Assembly (NCBI RefSeq): GCF_003384035.1
Contig: NZ_QQAK01000010.1
Span: 1-64,000, forward strand
DNA length: 64,000 bases
Reading direction: 5' to 3'
DNA from: Sporosarcina sp. BI001-red
Lineage (GTDB): Bacteria > Bacillota > Bacilli > Bacillales_A > Planococcaceae
Shown here: piece after piece, positions 53,793-62,499 of the stretch
How positions within the stretch are numbered: position 1 is the first letter of the stretch
Layout of the letters: every line of letters begins with the position of its first letter
The notes under the pieces: generated by a model
Database searches by the model: none
Told to the model about the DNA's origin: nothing
Seen by the model: the letters and a program-made list of their open reading frames with translations, nothing else
Translations under genes and position numbers: made by a program

Positions 53793-56735
53793 ATGAAAAA
53801 ACCATTCAAAGTATTTTCTTCCACGGCTATGATAACGGTTCTTGCATCTAGCGCATTAGTTCCTACAATTGTTGCAAATGCTGAGGAACAAGTCAGTCTT
53901 GAAGGTGTAGTTGTAAATGTTAATGGAAATCTAATAAAAGTTTCTTATGCTGATTACGAAAACGCATTGTTTGGAGATAACTCTCTATCAGAATATATAC
54001 TAGATGAGAACGGATCACTAAATCCGTCTTCACTTTCAACAATTAAAGTTGGAGGGAAGTATTTCTCATTGGATACTTATTTGGACGTTCTTTTTGATAA
54101 TCCAGGTGCTTCAATCGATACAGTTTTCGGAAAGTTAGTTGTAGATAAAGCATCAGAAGCTTTAACTCCTGAACAAGTGGCAGGATTCGGTGAATATGTT
54201 AATGGTGAAATTATTCCACCATCAGAAGTTCCTGATCAAGAATTGTTTGAAGTAGTCGAAATTGCGGCGATTAACAAAACAGAAGTTACAGTAACATTTC
54301 CCAGTGACGCCGGCGTCACAGCTGAAGGTCTAAACGGTAAGACGCTTACGCTAACTGCCGGGGAATCAACTCTATCTGCTACATATAAAGCTGATAGCTT
54401 TGTTGAAGGTGAAACTGCTACTACAGCAACTTTCACTGTTGACGGCGCATTGGTGACTGGTAGCGAGTATACAGTGACTAGTGAAAATCTTGTGATTGGT
54501 GAAAACGATAAGTTCACTTACACTAAATCAGCATTAGAAACAGCTGTGGAAGCTGCTGAAACAGCAATCGAAGGCCTATTGCCAGTTGCTGAAATTACAG
54601 AAATTGACCGAGTTGACATTGAAGAAGCCCGTGCATTAGTAACAGCTGCTTCAGCTCTTGGCGAAAATGTTGTGATTTCAAATATCGACAAGTTAGTAGC
54701 AGCTGAAGCAGCATTAGAAGCTCTAGCACCATCTGTTAAAGATGTAAAAGCTAACGTTAATAATAATACTAAAGAAATCACTGTAACTGCAAACCTTTCT
54801 AACATTGATCCAACTATTGAAGTTATCAGTGTTCAATTAAAGCAACTTGATGAAGAAGGCGACCTACAAGACCTTGCTCCTAAAGTTGAAAAATTGAATC
54901 TTGATGAGGAATCTGTAGACGAAAACGGTCTCCTTACAACAACGTTGGATGTTACTGATGTTGAAAACGGTAACTATGTAGTAGTTGTAACTGCTGGTGA
55001 TGTTCAACAAGTAACAACAAATGTTACACTTGACTTCACAGCTGTAGATGCAAAAGTAGATACTGTTAATAAGGCAGCTAATGAAATCGCATTACAACAA
55101 GCGCTAACTGCAGGTGGATTCAAGGATGTTAATCCTGCAAATATTACTGAATACCGACTAGTATTAGGTACAGGAACAACTGTCTTTAAAACAGTAACTT
55201 TGATTCAAAATCAAATTGACACTGTAAATGATAATGAAGCAAATAAAACACTTGCACAAGACTTGAAAGATTTATCTACTACTGGTACACAACAAGCCTT
55301 ACTTGATGCATTGAATGCAGCTAAGTTTAGTGGTGTTGAAGTTTCAAACATTAAAGAATATCAAGATTATCTAAAGGGAGCAACAAACATTCCTGGAACA
55401 ACAGAGAAATCTGATATTCAAGAAAAAATCACTTTAATTAATGCTGAGGCTGTATTTAGTAAAGCAGACAAAGCACTTACAGATGCACTTGCTAAACTTA
55501 GCCCTGCAGCAGATGCTACTCAAAAAGACGTTGATGCAGCAGTTTTAGCTTTAGAAACAGCAGAAGCAGCATTAGCTGATGTAACAGAGCTAGATGCAGG
55601 CACTTCCAAAACTATTACAGCTGTAACTCCACAAGTTACAATTGATACAGCACAAGATGCTATTAATGATGCAAAAGATGCAGCACAAGCACTTGCTGAT
55701 GCAAAAGTAGCGGCTAAAACAGCTCAATCTGAGTTCGTAAAAGCTGGCGGTAAGAAAGGCGCAGCTGTTTACACAGCATTAACTACAGCTATTACTGAAG
55801 CTGAAGAGGCGTCTGATCTTACAGCACCGACAGCAGCAGTTACAGATGCTACTACAGCAATTGGTGTATACAATACAGCAGTAACAGAGGCAAACACGGC
55901 AATCGATGCTCACGTTGCAGCTGGTGGAGCAACAGATGATACTGAAGCTGCTGCACTTGCTACGGCAATCACTGAAAATCCTATCGTTTGGACAGAAGCA
56001 GCTCTTGCTGGAGACTTGACTACTAAAACTGATTCTATTACAACTGCAACAACTGCTTTAACAGACGAAACTGCTAAACTTACTGCGGTTACAGATGCTA
56101 AAGAAGCTGCAGAAACTGCTATGGCTGAGTTTGTTGAAGCTGGTGGTGACATAGTAGATGGCGCTTATATTGCCGTCGAAGAAGCTGCTGAAATCTTAGA
56201 ATTTGCAGATATCGATGCTCTTGGAGATTTAGTAGACACTCTAGATCTTAAAACTGTAGAATTAGTAGCAGTTAATGCAATCAATGCTGCTGTTACTTCA
56301 GAAGATGCAGTAGCACTTCAAAACATCATTGTTAAATTAGGTAATGATGATTTTAATAGTCTTGTAAAAGGACAACGTGCTGAAATTGGCGCATTCATGA
56401 TTAAGGAATCAAAAGAAGAAGGTTATGTAGCTGTTGAATCTACTAGCGATTTTGAAGGCGCAGTAGAAGCGGCAATTGTTTCATACCTTGCTGACATTGC
56501 AGATTTCAATGCCAAAGCTAACGTTGTAATTGCACCTGAAGGCGTAACAGCTGCTCAGAAAAATGCATTGGTTGCAGCAATTGAAAAGGTTGTTGATCTT
56601 GAAGGATTAAATCCAACTCAAAAGCTAAATCTTGCAGAAGATATCTTTGCTTCTAAGCCTGATGCACCTGGTTATGCAGTGAAGACAATTGCAGCAATCC
56701 AAGCACTTGTTTCAGCATCTCCTTTGTCACTATAA
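53793..56735 (+). CDS. Large Ala/Thr-rich secreted protein, possible S-layer accessory
   Basis: 980 residues. ATG after AAAGAGGTG. Signal peptide to about 29 (ends ANA). No SLH, LPXTG or LysM is visible. Residues about 35-140 form an unrecognised globular part (VNGNLIKVSYADYENALFG); an SbsA-like segment lies at about 152-245 (FEVVEIAAINKTEVTVTF). From about 245 onward it becomes helical and repetitive, with many Ala-rich segments like TTAITEAEEASDLTAPTAAV. It sits 70 bp after the S-layer gene with similar codon bias. Function unknown. Confidence 0.8.
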   Translation: MKKPFKVFSSTAMITVLASSALVPTIVANAEEQVSLEGVVVNVNGNLIKVSYADYENALFGDNSLSEYILDENGSLNPSSLSTIKVGGKYFSLDTYLDVLFDNPGASIDTVFGKLVVDKASEALTPEQVAGFGEYVNGEIIPPSEVPDQELFEVVEIAAINKTEVTVTFPSDAGVTAEGLNGKTLTLTAGESTLSATYKADSFVEGETATTATFTVDGALVTGSEYTVTSENLVIGENDKFTYTKSALETAVEAAETAIEGLLPVAEITEIDRVDIEEARALVTAASALGENVVISNIDKLVAAEAALEALAPSVKDVKANVNNNTKEITVTANLSNIDPTIEVISVQLKQLDEEGDLQDLAPKVEKLNLDEESVDENGLLTTTLDVTDVENGNYVVVVTAGDVQQVTTNVTLDFTAVDAKVDTVNKAANEIALQQALTAGGFKDVNPANITEYRLVLGTGTTVFKTVTLIQNQIDTVNDNEANKTLAQDLKDLSTTGTQQALLDALNAAKFSGVEVSNIKEYQDYLKGATNIPGTTEKSDIQEKITLINAEAVFSKADKALTDALAKLSPAADATQKDVDAAVLALETAEAALADVTELDAGTSKTITAVTPQVTIDTAQDAINDAKDAAQALADAKVAAKTAQSEFVKAGGKKGAAVYTALTTAITEAEEASDLTAPTAAVTDATTAIGVYNTAVTEANTAIDAHVAAGGATDDTEAAALATAITENPIVWTEAALAGDLTTKTDSITTATTALTDETAKLTAVTDAKEAAETAMAEFVEAGGDIVDGAYIAVEEAAEILEFADIDALGDLVDTLDLKTVELVAVNAINAAVTSEDAVALQNIIVKLGNDDFNSLVKGQRAEIGAFMIKESKEEGYVAVESTSDFEGAVEAAIVSYLADIADFNAKANVVIAPEGVTAAQKNALVAAIEKVVDLEGLNPTQKLNLAEDIFASKPDAPGYAVKTIAAIQALVSASPLSL

Positions 56736-56769
56736 TTTAATCATCAACTTCAAAAGTTGATATATTGAA

Positions 56770-56803
56770 GACCCCCGCCCCTCGCATGAGGAGGGGGTTT
56801 TTT
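56770..56803 (+). terminator. Terminator after the Ala/Thr-rich protein
   Basis: ACCCCC/GGGGGTTTTTT with a 16-nt loop. Confidence 0.85.
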
Positions 56804-56830
56804 CTATGAACGTAAACAGGAGGTGTTTAA

Positions 56831-57607
56831 ATGAAAACGATTGCTGAAGAACTACAAGATAACTCGAAATTGCTTCTTACTGAAGAAGTTGATTTAAATT
56901 GGACTACTAAGCTAAATTACAGTGATGACGAAGCCACAGGTGTCTGTGAGAATCTCTTTGATGAGTATGAGCAATTAGACGTTTACACAGAGAAAGAAGC
57001 AAAGCATCTAGCCACTATGATTAAATCATTATTTCTTGAAAAGAGTGAGAATTACTGGGCGTGTCAAGCACGTTTGAATGCCTTAGCTTCACGCTTACCT
57101 AAGAAAGAAAAAGTAGTTTTATCTGATGATGGTACAGCTTCTTATCCTGTACCGTTAGAAAAGCTTCCAGACCATTTATATGGCATTGATTCGATTCATG
57201 CTTTATTCGATGTTGGAAGAGTTGCACGGGAATGGATGATGGATCAGTTACGTAAAGAATGTCAACTCACTTTTCAAGATAAGTCAGCCGTACTCGATGC
57301 TGTAGAAAGAGTGTTAGCATCTTTTGATCAGCTGTGGAAAGATTTTACTAGTATTCAATCCTATGATGAATGGCAGGCTGTCATGACTCAACTAGGACTA
57401 GATACTTTTTATCAAACAAAAGCGATCTATGACCACTTTAAAGCCAGTCAACCATGGAATAGTTTAACTGTTTACCAGCAATCATTAAAAGATGAACTGG
57501 TAAAGAGTTATTTTATGAATAGTGATGAGATTACAACCCATTCAACAGAAGCAAGTTCATTCATGGATGGTCTTTATCCTACGGACTGGTTGAAAATTCA
57601 ACGGTAA
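56831..57607 (+). CDS. Cytoplasmic protein of unknown function
   Basis: 258 residues, acidic and mainly helical, no signal or membrane segment. ATG after CAGGAGGTG. Contains tryptophan-rich stretches (YWACQARLNALASRL, VAREWMMDQLRKECQ). No family was recognised. It lies between surface genes and a mobile-looking region, so it may belong to the accessory gene pool. Confidence 0.7.
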   Translation: MKTIAEELQDNSKLLLTEEVDLNWTTKLNYSDDEATGVCENLFDEYEQLDVYTEKEAKHLATMIKSLFLEKSENYWACQARLNALASRLPKKEKVVLSDDGTASYPVPLEKLPDHLYGIDSIHALFDVGRVAREWMMDQLRKECQLTFQDKSAVLDAVERVLASFDQLWKDFTSIQSYDEWQAVMTQLGLDTFYQTKAIYDHFKASQPWNSLTVYQQSLKDELVKSYFMNSDEITTHSTEASSFMDGLYPTDWLKIQR

Positions 57608-57675
57608 CGATTGACTAGTACGCTAATCGTTTCTAATTCACTTTCAGCTATATATTATAATCATGATGATCAACA

Positions 57676-57716
57676 ACAAGCCTTACTTCCATTCAATGGA
57701 GGTAGGGCTTATTTTA
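57676..57716 (+). terminator. Hairpin with T-rich tail
   Basis: AAGCCTTACTTCCAT-tc-AATGGAGGTAGGGCTT followed by ATTTT. Either the terminator of the unknown gene or a leader hairpin of the next. Confidence 0.75.
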
Positions 57717-57732
57717 ATTGGAGGGATCATTG

Positions 57733-57927
57733 ATGAAGAAGTATGAAATGAACGGGGAACAGGTGACATGGTTAAGGGTAAAGGAAGAGCAGAAATCATT
57801 TCCTGCAAAACGAGTAGATATTGTGTCGGTACGCTTGGTAAAGGAAAAGAGCCTTCTATACAAGGATCGCTCGATTAAAGTGTGGGTACCTGGACCCCAC
57901 GCAATTCAGACATTTGCGTGCGTGTAA
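57733..57927 (+). pseudogene. Truncated RadC/JAB-like ORF
   Basis: 64 residues from an ATG after GGAGGGA. The N-terminal part (AKRVDIVSVRLVKEKSLLYK, then DRSIK) looks like the opening of a RadC-like JAB-domain protein. The expected continuation (usually SPEDA, followed by the metallopeptidase-like core) is lost where the 255-bp repeat begins at 57878. The last 15 residues (WVPGPHAIQTFACV) are encoded by that repeat. Probably a gene truncated by the repeat. The JAB match rests on a short stretch. Confidence 0.6.
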
Positions 57928-58132
57928 AAAAATTGAAGATCCTTTACTCGAGAAGTCGGGTAGAGGATTTTTTGCTATCTGGATAGACAGTGAAATTCTT
58001 CTTCTATTTTTAAAACTTGGCTATTTTCATACTTTGGTAGGTTTTCACGAGGCAAACTTCAAGTTTGTCATTACCTAGCAAAAAGAATATATCGATAAAC
58101 CCCTTACTAATCACCTTCGTAACATTTCTGAA
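57878..58132 (+). repeat. 255-bp direct repeat, copy A
   Basis: Begins AAGTGTGGGTACCTGGACC and ends with ATCACCTTCGTAAC. It matches 59,675-59,930 over its whole length with scattered mismatches and small indels. Contains a weak terminator-like hairpin AGATCCTTTACTCGAGAAGT. The middle TATTTTTAA region differs most. Confidence 0.92.
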
Positions 58133-58366
58133 TCGAGTATAGGGTGCCTGTGCAACACACAATTAAGTGTGATTTCCCTGAGCCTCCACCACCCATGAGT
58201 AAGTTGTATCTATCAGTGTTGTCTCAGAGTGTCATGAATGCTTTGTTAATCTGTACTGTCTAATTTACTTTTGTCATATGGTTTCTCCTTTCTTAAATTA
58301 GTGAACACAAAAAGAGCCACCCAAGTTAATGGATGACTCTGTGAAATGAATATTTAGTTGTGTTGG
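58133..58366. other. Gap after repeat copy A
   Basis: No gene seen. It holds GGTGCCTGTGCAACACAC, related to the GGTGCCTGG hairpin family, and then AT-rich sequence. Confidence 0.4.
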
Positions 58367-58558
58367 TTATTCAGTTTCCTGCTTGAATGATTCATCAAAG
58401 TCCCATTTAGTTGATAGACAGCTTGCCTTGTATCTTAATTCATTACCACATGTAGGACAGTTTCTAGTGAAAGTCTCTTTCATAGGGAAGTCACCCTCAT
58501 GTTTCACATTGTACGGCTGTCCACACTTGTTACATTTGTGCATGTACAATTCAATCAC
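58367..58558 (-). CDS. Small zinc-ribbon protein
   Basis: 63 residues from the GTG, or 58 from the ATG at 58543, with GAGGTG upstream. Two CxxC knuckles, CNKCGQPYN and CPTCGNELR, define a zinc ribbon. The acidic tail ends SFKQETE. The size and the neighbouring recombinase remnant suggest a phage or mobile-element gene. Confidence 0.7.
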   Translation of the reverse strand: MIELYMHKCNKCGQPYNVKHEGDFPMKETFTRNCPTCGNELRYKASCLSTKWDFDESFKQETE

Positions 58559-58635
58559 CTCTGTCTCTAGATTACCATAAGACAGCGGGGGAGAGGGTAG
58601 TGTGATTGGTTATGAGATGTGTAGCTAACCTACTA

Positions 58636-58857
58636 TCAAGACAGCATGTTGAGTGGGAGAGTGTAAGATGTACAGCTATCCCATTCTTCCTTTGTGACCT
58701 GTCTCCATATCATTCCATCAGCATCTAAGAAGTCTGGATACTCAATGCTAATTAAACCAAGCAAAGATGATACACTGCTTGCCTCAACACATAACTGACT
58801 GTGAGGAGTGATAGAGTTGTCATCTGCTGAACCAAACTTCACTATGTAGTATCTCAT
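58636..58857 (-). CDS. Small protein of unknown function in a mobile remnant
   Basis: 73 residues, starting MRYYIVKFGSADDNSITPHS. The start overlaps the stop of the recombinase remnant (ATGA), as in operons of compact mobile elements. It has a central hydrophobic strand (LLGLISIEYPDFLD) but no recognised domain. Confidence 0.6.
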   Translation of the reverse strand: MRYYIVKFGSADDNSITPHSQLCVEASSVSSLLGLISIEYPDFLDADGMIWRQVTKEEWDSCTSYTLPLNMLS

Positions 58858-59266
58858 GAGTTGAGTCCTGCCTTTCTCTTATTGATTTCCTTGTAAAGCT
58901 TTCCTTGAGAGATACCAACCTGTGCTGTACTCACCACTGTCATACATTCTTAGTGCAACCTTCACCTTATCAGTATCCATAGACGGTCTTCCTAATTAGA
59001 CTCCTCTTCTTCTTGCAGAGGCCAAGCCTTCATTAACTCTTTCAACTGTAAGATTCCTTTCCAGTTCAGAGATAACACACATCATGGAGAACATAGCCTT
59101 TCCAGTTGGTGTTGATGTATCAAAGTTTTCTTTAAGAGAGACAAAAGCAACTCCCATTTCATTTAACTCCTCAACAGTAGAAAGTATATCTAATGTTCCT
59201 CTACCCAGTCTACTAATTGATTCAACTACTACAGTGTCTCCTTTTCTGACATAGGATTGTAACCGG
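58854..59266 (-). pseudogene. Decayed serine recombinase (Pin/resolvase family)
   Basis: Read on the minus strand the fragment gives VVVESISRLGRGTLDILSTV, then FVSLKENFDTSTPTGKAMFS, ISELERNLTVERVNEGLASA, RRRGV and a stop codon. LGRPSMDTDKVKVALRMYD continues in frame, and after a frameshift VGISQGKLYKEINKRK resembles the helix-turn-helix. The N-terminal catalytic Ser region is absent. One in-frame stop and one frameshift mark it as non-functional. Confidence 0.85.
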
Positions 59267-59674
59267 GCACAATATTCCAGCTCCTGTTTAACGCAATAAA
59301 CCAGGAGTAAATCTGGGGTAATGCGCTCGGTTATTCACATTATCTCATAATGTGAATATATATTTTCAAATTAATTCAGCTAGCGATTCGTAAGAACTAC
59401 CCTTTAAAAAGTGGCATATACTGGAATATAATTCTCTTTTTGAACTCTTACTTTATAAATCTCTTGTTCATGAAGCGTGGATACAACGTTACTGATTACG
59501 GCCAGTATAATGTACCGCTTGTGACATCTTTTTTACCACGGATTGCCAAGAAATGTACCACGCTACGCCAATTCGTTTACCACTATGAAAATTCAGTACT
59601 TAAAGCATTGTAGACGTATATAAACAAACAGCCATCGGAACGTTCCTGCGGCTGTTTGTCTTATTTGAATCTCT
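59267..59674. other. Gene-free stretch with a palindrome
   Basis: 408 bp without an intact gene. It contains a perfect inverted repeat ATTCACATTAT-ctc-ATAATGTGAAT (about 59,333-59,357). A hairpin at about 59,626-59,660 (AAACAGCC...GGCTGTTT) looks like a terminator. A short open tail ending FVYHYENSVLKAL near 59,575-59,614 could be the last part of a broken transposase, but this is weak. Confidence 0.5.
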
Positions 59675-59930
59675 AAGTGTGGGTACCTGGACCACACACA
59701 ACTCAGACATTTTCACTCGTAAAAAAATGAAGATCCTTTACTCGAGAAGTCGGATAGAGGATTTTTGTTATCTGGATAGACAGTGAAAATTCTTCTTTCT
59801 ATCTTTTTTTAACTTAGCCATTTTCATGTTTTGAAGGGTTTACACGAGGCAAACTTCAAGTTTGTCATTACCTAGCAAAAAGAATATATCGATAAACCCC
59901 TTATTAATCACCTTCGTAACACTACTGAAT
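59675..59930 (+). repeat. 255-bp direct repeat, copy B
   Basis: Same repeat as 57,878-58,132. Both copies face the same way and bracket the decayed recombinase segment (about 1.54 kb). Confidence 0.92.
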
Positions 59931-60013
59931 TGTAAAACACTTCGAAAACACCGTTTTGGCAGGTGATGCAGGTTCAGGTATACTGTCTGCAATGAGGCAG
60001 AAAAGAAAGTGGG

Positions 60014-61561
60014 GTGAGATGGTTGGGGCAGGATGTTCTGAGTGTCGGGTTAGAAGGAATGAAAGGACATATCGTTCGAGTGGAGGCGAATGTCCGGTCG
60101 GATAAGGATCAGTTTGTGATTGTGGGACTGCCTGATGCGTCAATTAAAGAATCGAAGGAGCGGGTGCTGAGCTGTCTGCATGCGCTGGATGTAGATCTCG
60201 ATATGAAGAAAGTGACGATCCATTTGTCTCCAGCGGATAAGCGTAAGACGGGAACTGGGTATGATGCGGCGATGTTAGTAGCTGTTCTCAGGGAAGTGAT
60301 GAAGGAACCGATTCCGTTCGATGCGTCTACCTGTATTCTTGCGTCCCTTTCTTTGGATGGGCGTCTGGAATCGTTTCATGGACTCATTCCTGCAATTCAG
60401 CAAGCGGTTCTGCTGGGGTTCAAGCGGGTGTTGCTGCCGCCGGTAGATGTACGTGTTCTTGGGAAGGCTTTATCTGCAGAGCTGATTCCTCTTGCTGACG
60501 TCCATCAGCTGCTTGACTGCCTGCGAGGGCAAGGGGTAATTGCGATGGATATCCCGAACGTGCTGGTGAAGGAAGAGGAGTCACCAGATGTATCTCATCA
60601 GCCAGACTTTGCGTCAGTTCGTGGACATAAGGAAGCCAAACGGGCTCTGGAGATCGCAGCGGCTGGCGGGCATCATGTGCTGATGACGGGACCGCCTGGA
60701 TGTGGGAAAAGTATGCTGGCCGATGCATTTCATACGATTCTGCCTGATTTGCCGAATGAGGAGATGCTGGAAGTATATAGTATCTATCATTTGGCGAAAG
60801 AACGCAGAGGTTTTTCATCACGTCCCCCGTATCGGTCACCTCATCATTCTGCTTCAGCCATATCCTTGATTGGCGGAGGAACCTATCCGAAACCAGGTGA
60901 AATCTCACTTGCCCATCGCGGCGTATTATTTTTGGATGAGCTCGGTGAATTCTCACGCAAAACACTCGATATGCTACGACAGCCAATGGAAAGCGGGGAA
61001 GTGACCATCAGCCGCGTACGCCAGTCTGTCACCTATCCATCCTCTTTCACGCTGCTTGCGGCAACCAATCCATGTCCATGCGGCTATCATGGATCCAACG
61101 AACGGTATTGTACGTGCACGCCCCAACAAGTGCGGGCGTATCAACTGAAAGCATCTGGCCCGCTTTTGGATCGACTGGATTTCGTTCTTACGCTGACAAG
61201 TGTCGGATTAAAACAGGAAATGCCGGCGGAGACTTCAGAAAAGGTTCGTATACGCACAAGGCAGGCGCAACTTCTTCAAAAGAACCGCTATAACAGTCCT
61301 AGTTTGAATGGCACAGTTGCTGGCAGTGTGTTGCTAGCCACATGCGGATTGACAGAAAGACAAAATGAACTGCTGGAGACGGTTTGTTTTAGCAAGAAAT
61401 GGAGTAACCGGACATTAGTCAAGCTAATCCGTTTGGCCCGCACTATTTCTGATCTGGAAGGATTGGAATACATAACGAAAGCGTCCATAGAAGAAGCAAT
61501 TCACTGGAAGCAAGTGGCCGACCTGCATCAGGATGCACAACGAATACACGGAACAACCTAA
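60014..61561 (+). CDS. ComM/YifB-family Mg-chelatase-like AAA+ ATPase
   Basis: 515 residues from the GTG; a TTG at 60023 is an alternative because GGGGTGAG lies before it. N-terminal ChlI-like region (VGLPDASIKESKERVLSCLH), Walker A GPPGCGKS at about 230, Walker B LFLDELGEF near 309, the NPCPCGYHG motif and the C-terminal Mg_chelatase_C (RTISDLEGLEYI). In naturally competent bacteria ComM is a helicase aiding branch migration during transformation. Here it is followed 14 bp later by a RAYT gene. Confidence 0.9.
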   Translation: MRWLGQDVLSVGLEGMKGHIVRVEANVRSDKDQFVIVGLPDASIKESKERVLSCLHALDVDLDMKKVTIHLSPADKRKTGTGYDAAMLVAVLREVMKEPIPFDASTCILASLSLDGRLESFHGLIPAIQQAVLLGFKRVLLPPVDVRVLGKALSAELIPLADVHQLLDCLRGQGVIAMDIPNVLVKEEESPDVSHQPDFASVRGHKEAKRALEIAAAGGHHVLMTGPPGCGKSMLADAFHTILPDLPNEEMLEVYSIYHLAKERRGFSSRPPYRSPHHSASAISLIGGGTYPKPGEISLAHRGVLFLDELGEFSRKTLDMLRQPMESGEVTISRVRQSVTYPSSFTLLAATNPCPCGYHGSNERYCTCTPQQVRAYQLKASGPLLDRLDFVLTLTSVGLKQEMPAETSEKVRIRTRQAQLLQKNRYNSPSLNGTVAGSVLLATCGLTERQNELLETVCFSKKWSNRTLVKLIRLARTISDLEGLEYITKASIEEAIHWKQVADLHQDAQRIHGTT

Positions 61562-61575
61562 AGCTAAAGGAGGGG

Positions 61576-62184
61576 GTGACGATTCCCAGACAGAGACGCA
61601 ACTGGCGTCCAGGAGCCTATTTTCATGTCGTCATGCGAGGCAACAACCGTGCCAATATCTACAACGACTCGCAGGATAAATACCATCTCATGCGCTGTAT
61701 CGAGGACGCGCACACACGGTATCCTTTCACCATTGTGGCATTCTGCATCATGTCTAACCATTTTCATATCCTGATGAAGTCAGAAGAGGATCTCAGTAAA
61801 ATCATGAAGCTAATCAACAGGCGGTACAGCGATTACTATTCCAAACGATACCGTCATGTCGGTCGCATCTATCAGCGGCGCTACTACTCGAAATTGGTAA
61901 GCAATCCTGCTGCACTCTTGATTGTCAGCCGGTACATACATAGGAACCCCATCGAAACGAGAATTCCGATGGTCGATGATCTGAAAGACTATCCTTACAG
62001 TTCTTTTCCACTCTATAGCAATCCTTATTCTGAACCACAATCCTACATAGACATCAGTCTGTTGCCCCTATGTTTGCCCGTGACATTTGGAAAAACGACA
62101 GCTGGATATAGTTCATATTGCCTGTGGAAGTTTGGTAAGGAAGAAAATGAAGAAATGTCGGAATGGATGATGGAGATGCAGTAG
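61576..62184 (+). CDS. REP-associated tyrosine transposase (RAYT, Y1 HUH family)
   Basis: 202 residues, start GTG with GGAGGGG almost adjacent, so the exact start is uncertain. YFHVVMRGNNRANIYNDSQD is the N-terminal signature. The HUH metal site is HFHILM in FCIMSNHFHILMKSEE. The Tyr-rich motif RRYSDYYSKRYRHVGRIYQRR holds the likely nucleophile, and SRYIHRNPIETR is also typical. Known RAYTs cut and join single-stranded DNA at REP palindromes. No IS200 end structure was identified around it, as expected for RAYTs. Confidence 0.9.
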   Translation: MTIPRQRRNWRPGAYFHVVMRGNNRANIYNDSQDKYHLMRCIEDAHTRYPFTIVAFCIMSNHFHILMKSEEDLSKIMKLINRRYSDYYSKRYRHVGRIYQRRYYSKLVSNPAALLIVSRYIHRNPIETRIPMVDDLKDYPYSSFPLYSNPYSEPQSYIDISLLPLCLPVTFGKTTAGYSSYCLWKFGKEENEEMSEWMMEMQ

Positions 62185-62499
62185 AAATGGAGGTAGCTAG
62201 ACCCCCGCAATTCAAAGCTAATTTATAGTGAATTCATCAAATTAGTACAGATAATATAAAATAGAGCTCAACTTCCTTAAGAAAGAATTTTGAGCTCTTT
62301 TTGCATTCGAAAACATAGATAAAATTGTGTGGTCCAGATACTTAAGGATGGCATCCTACTTACTTTTGGAAATTACGATTATTAATTGCAGATATGGTAA
62401 CATGAAGATAAGACTATTCATCCAAGAAGATAGTCCCATTATAATTTGACAGTAACAAATATAAATACTGGAGCTTTAATTTAAAAGGAGGATTTAATT
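62185..62499. other. Intergenic gap with terminator and repeat-like motif
   Basis: Contains the terminator at 62,262-62,303 and, at about 62,327-62,345, GTGTGGTCCAGATACTT. This resembles the inverse of the GTACCTGGACC motif at both 255-bp repeats. An AT-rich promoter region for the next gene follows. Confidence 0.5.
62262..62303 (+). terminator. Terminator after the RAYT gene
   Basis: AGAGCTCAA/TTGAGCTCTTTTT. Confidence 0.85.

Noticed and set aside
59460-59614. Possible transposase C-terminus
   Set aside because: Only a short open tail with no recognisable motif; kept as a remark in the gap entry, not as a gene.
60420-60986. 188-residue minus-strand ORF within the ComM-like gene
   Set aside because: Antisense shadow of a well conserved AAA+ ATPase.
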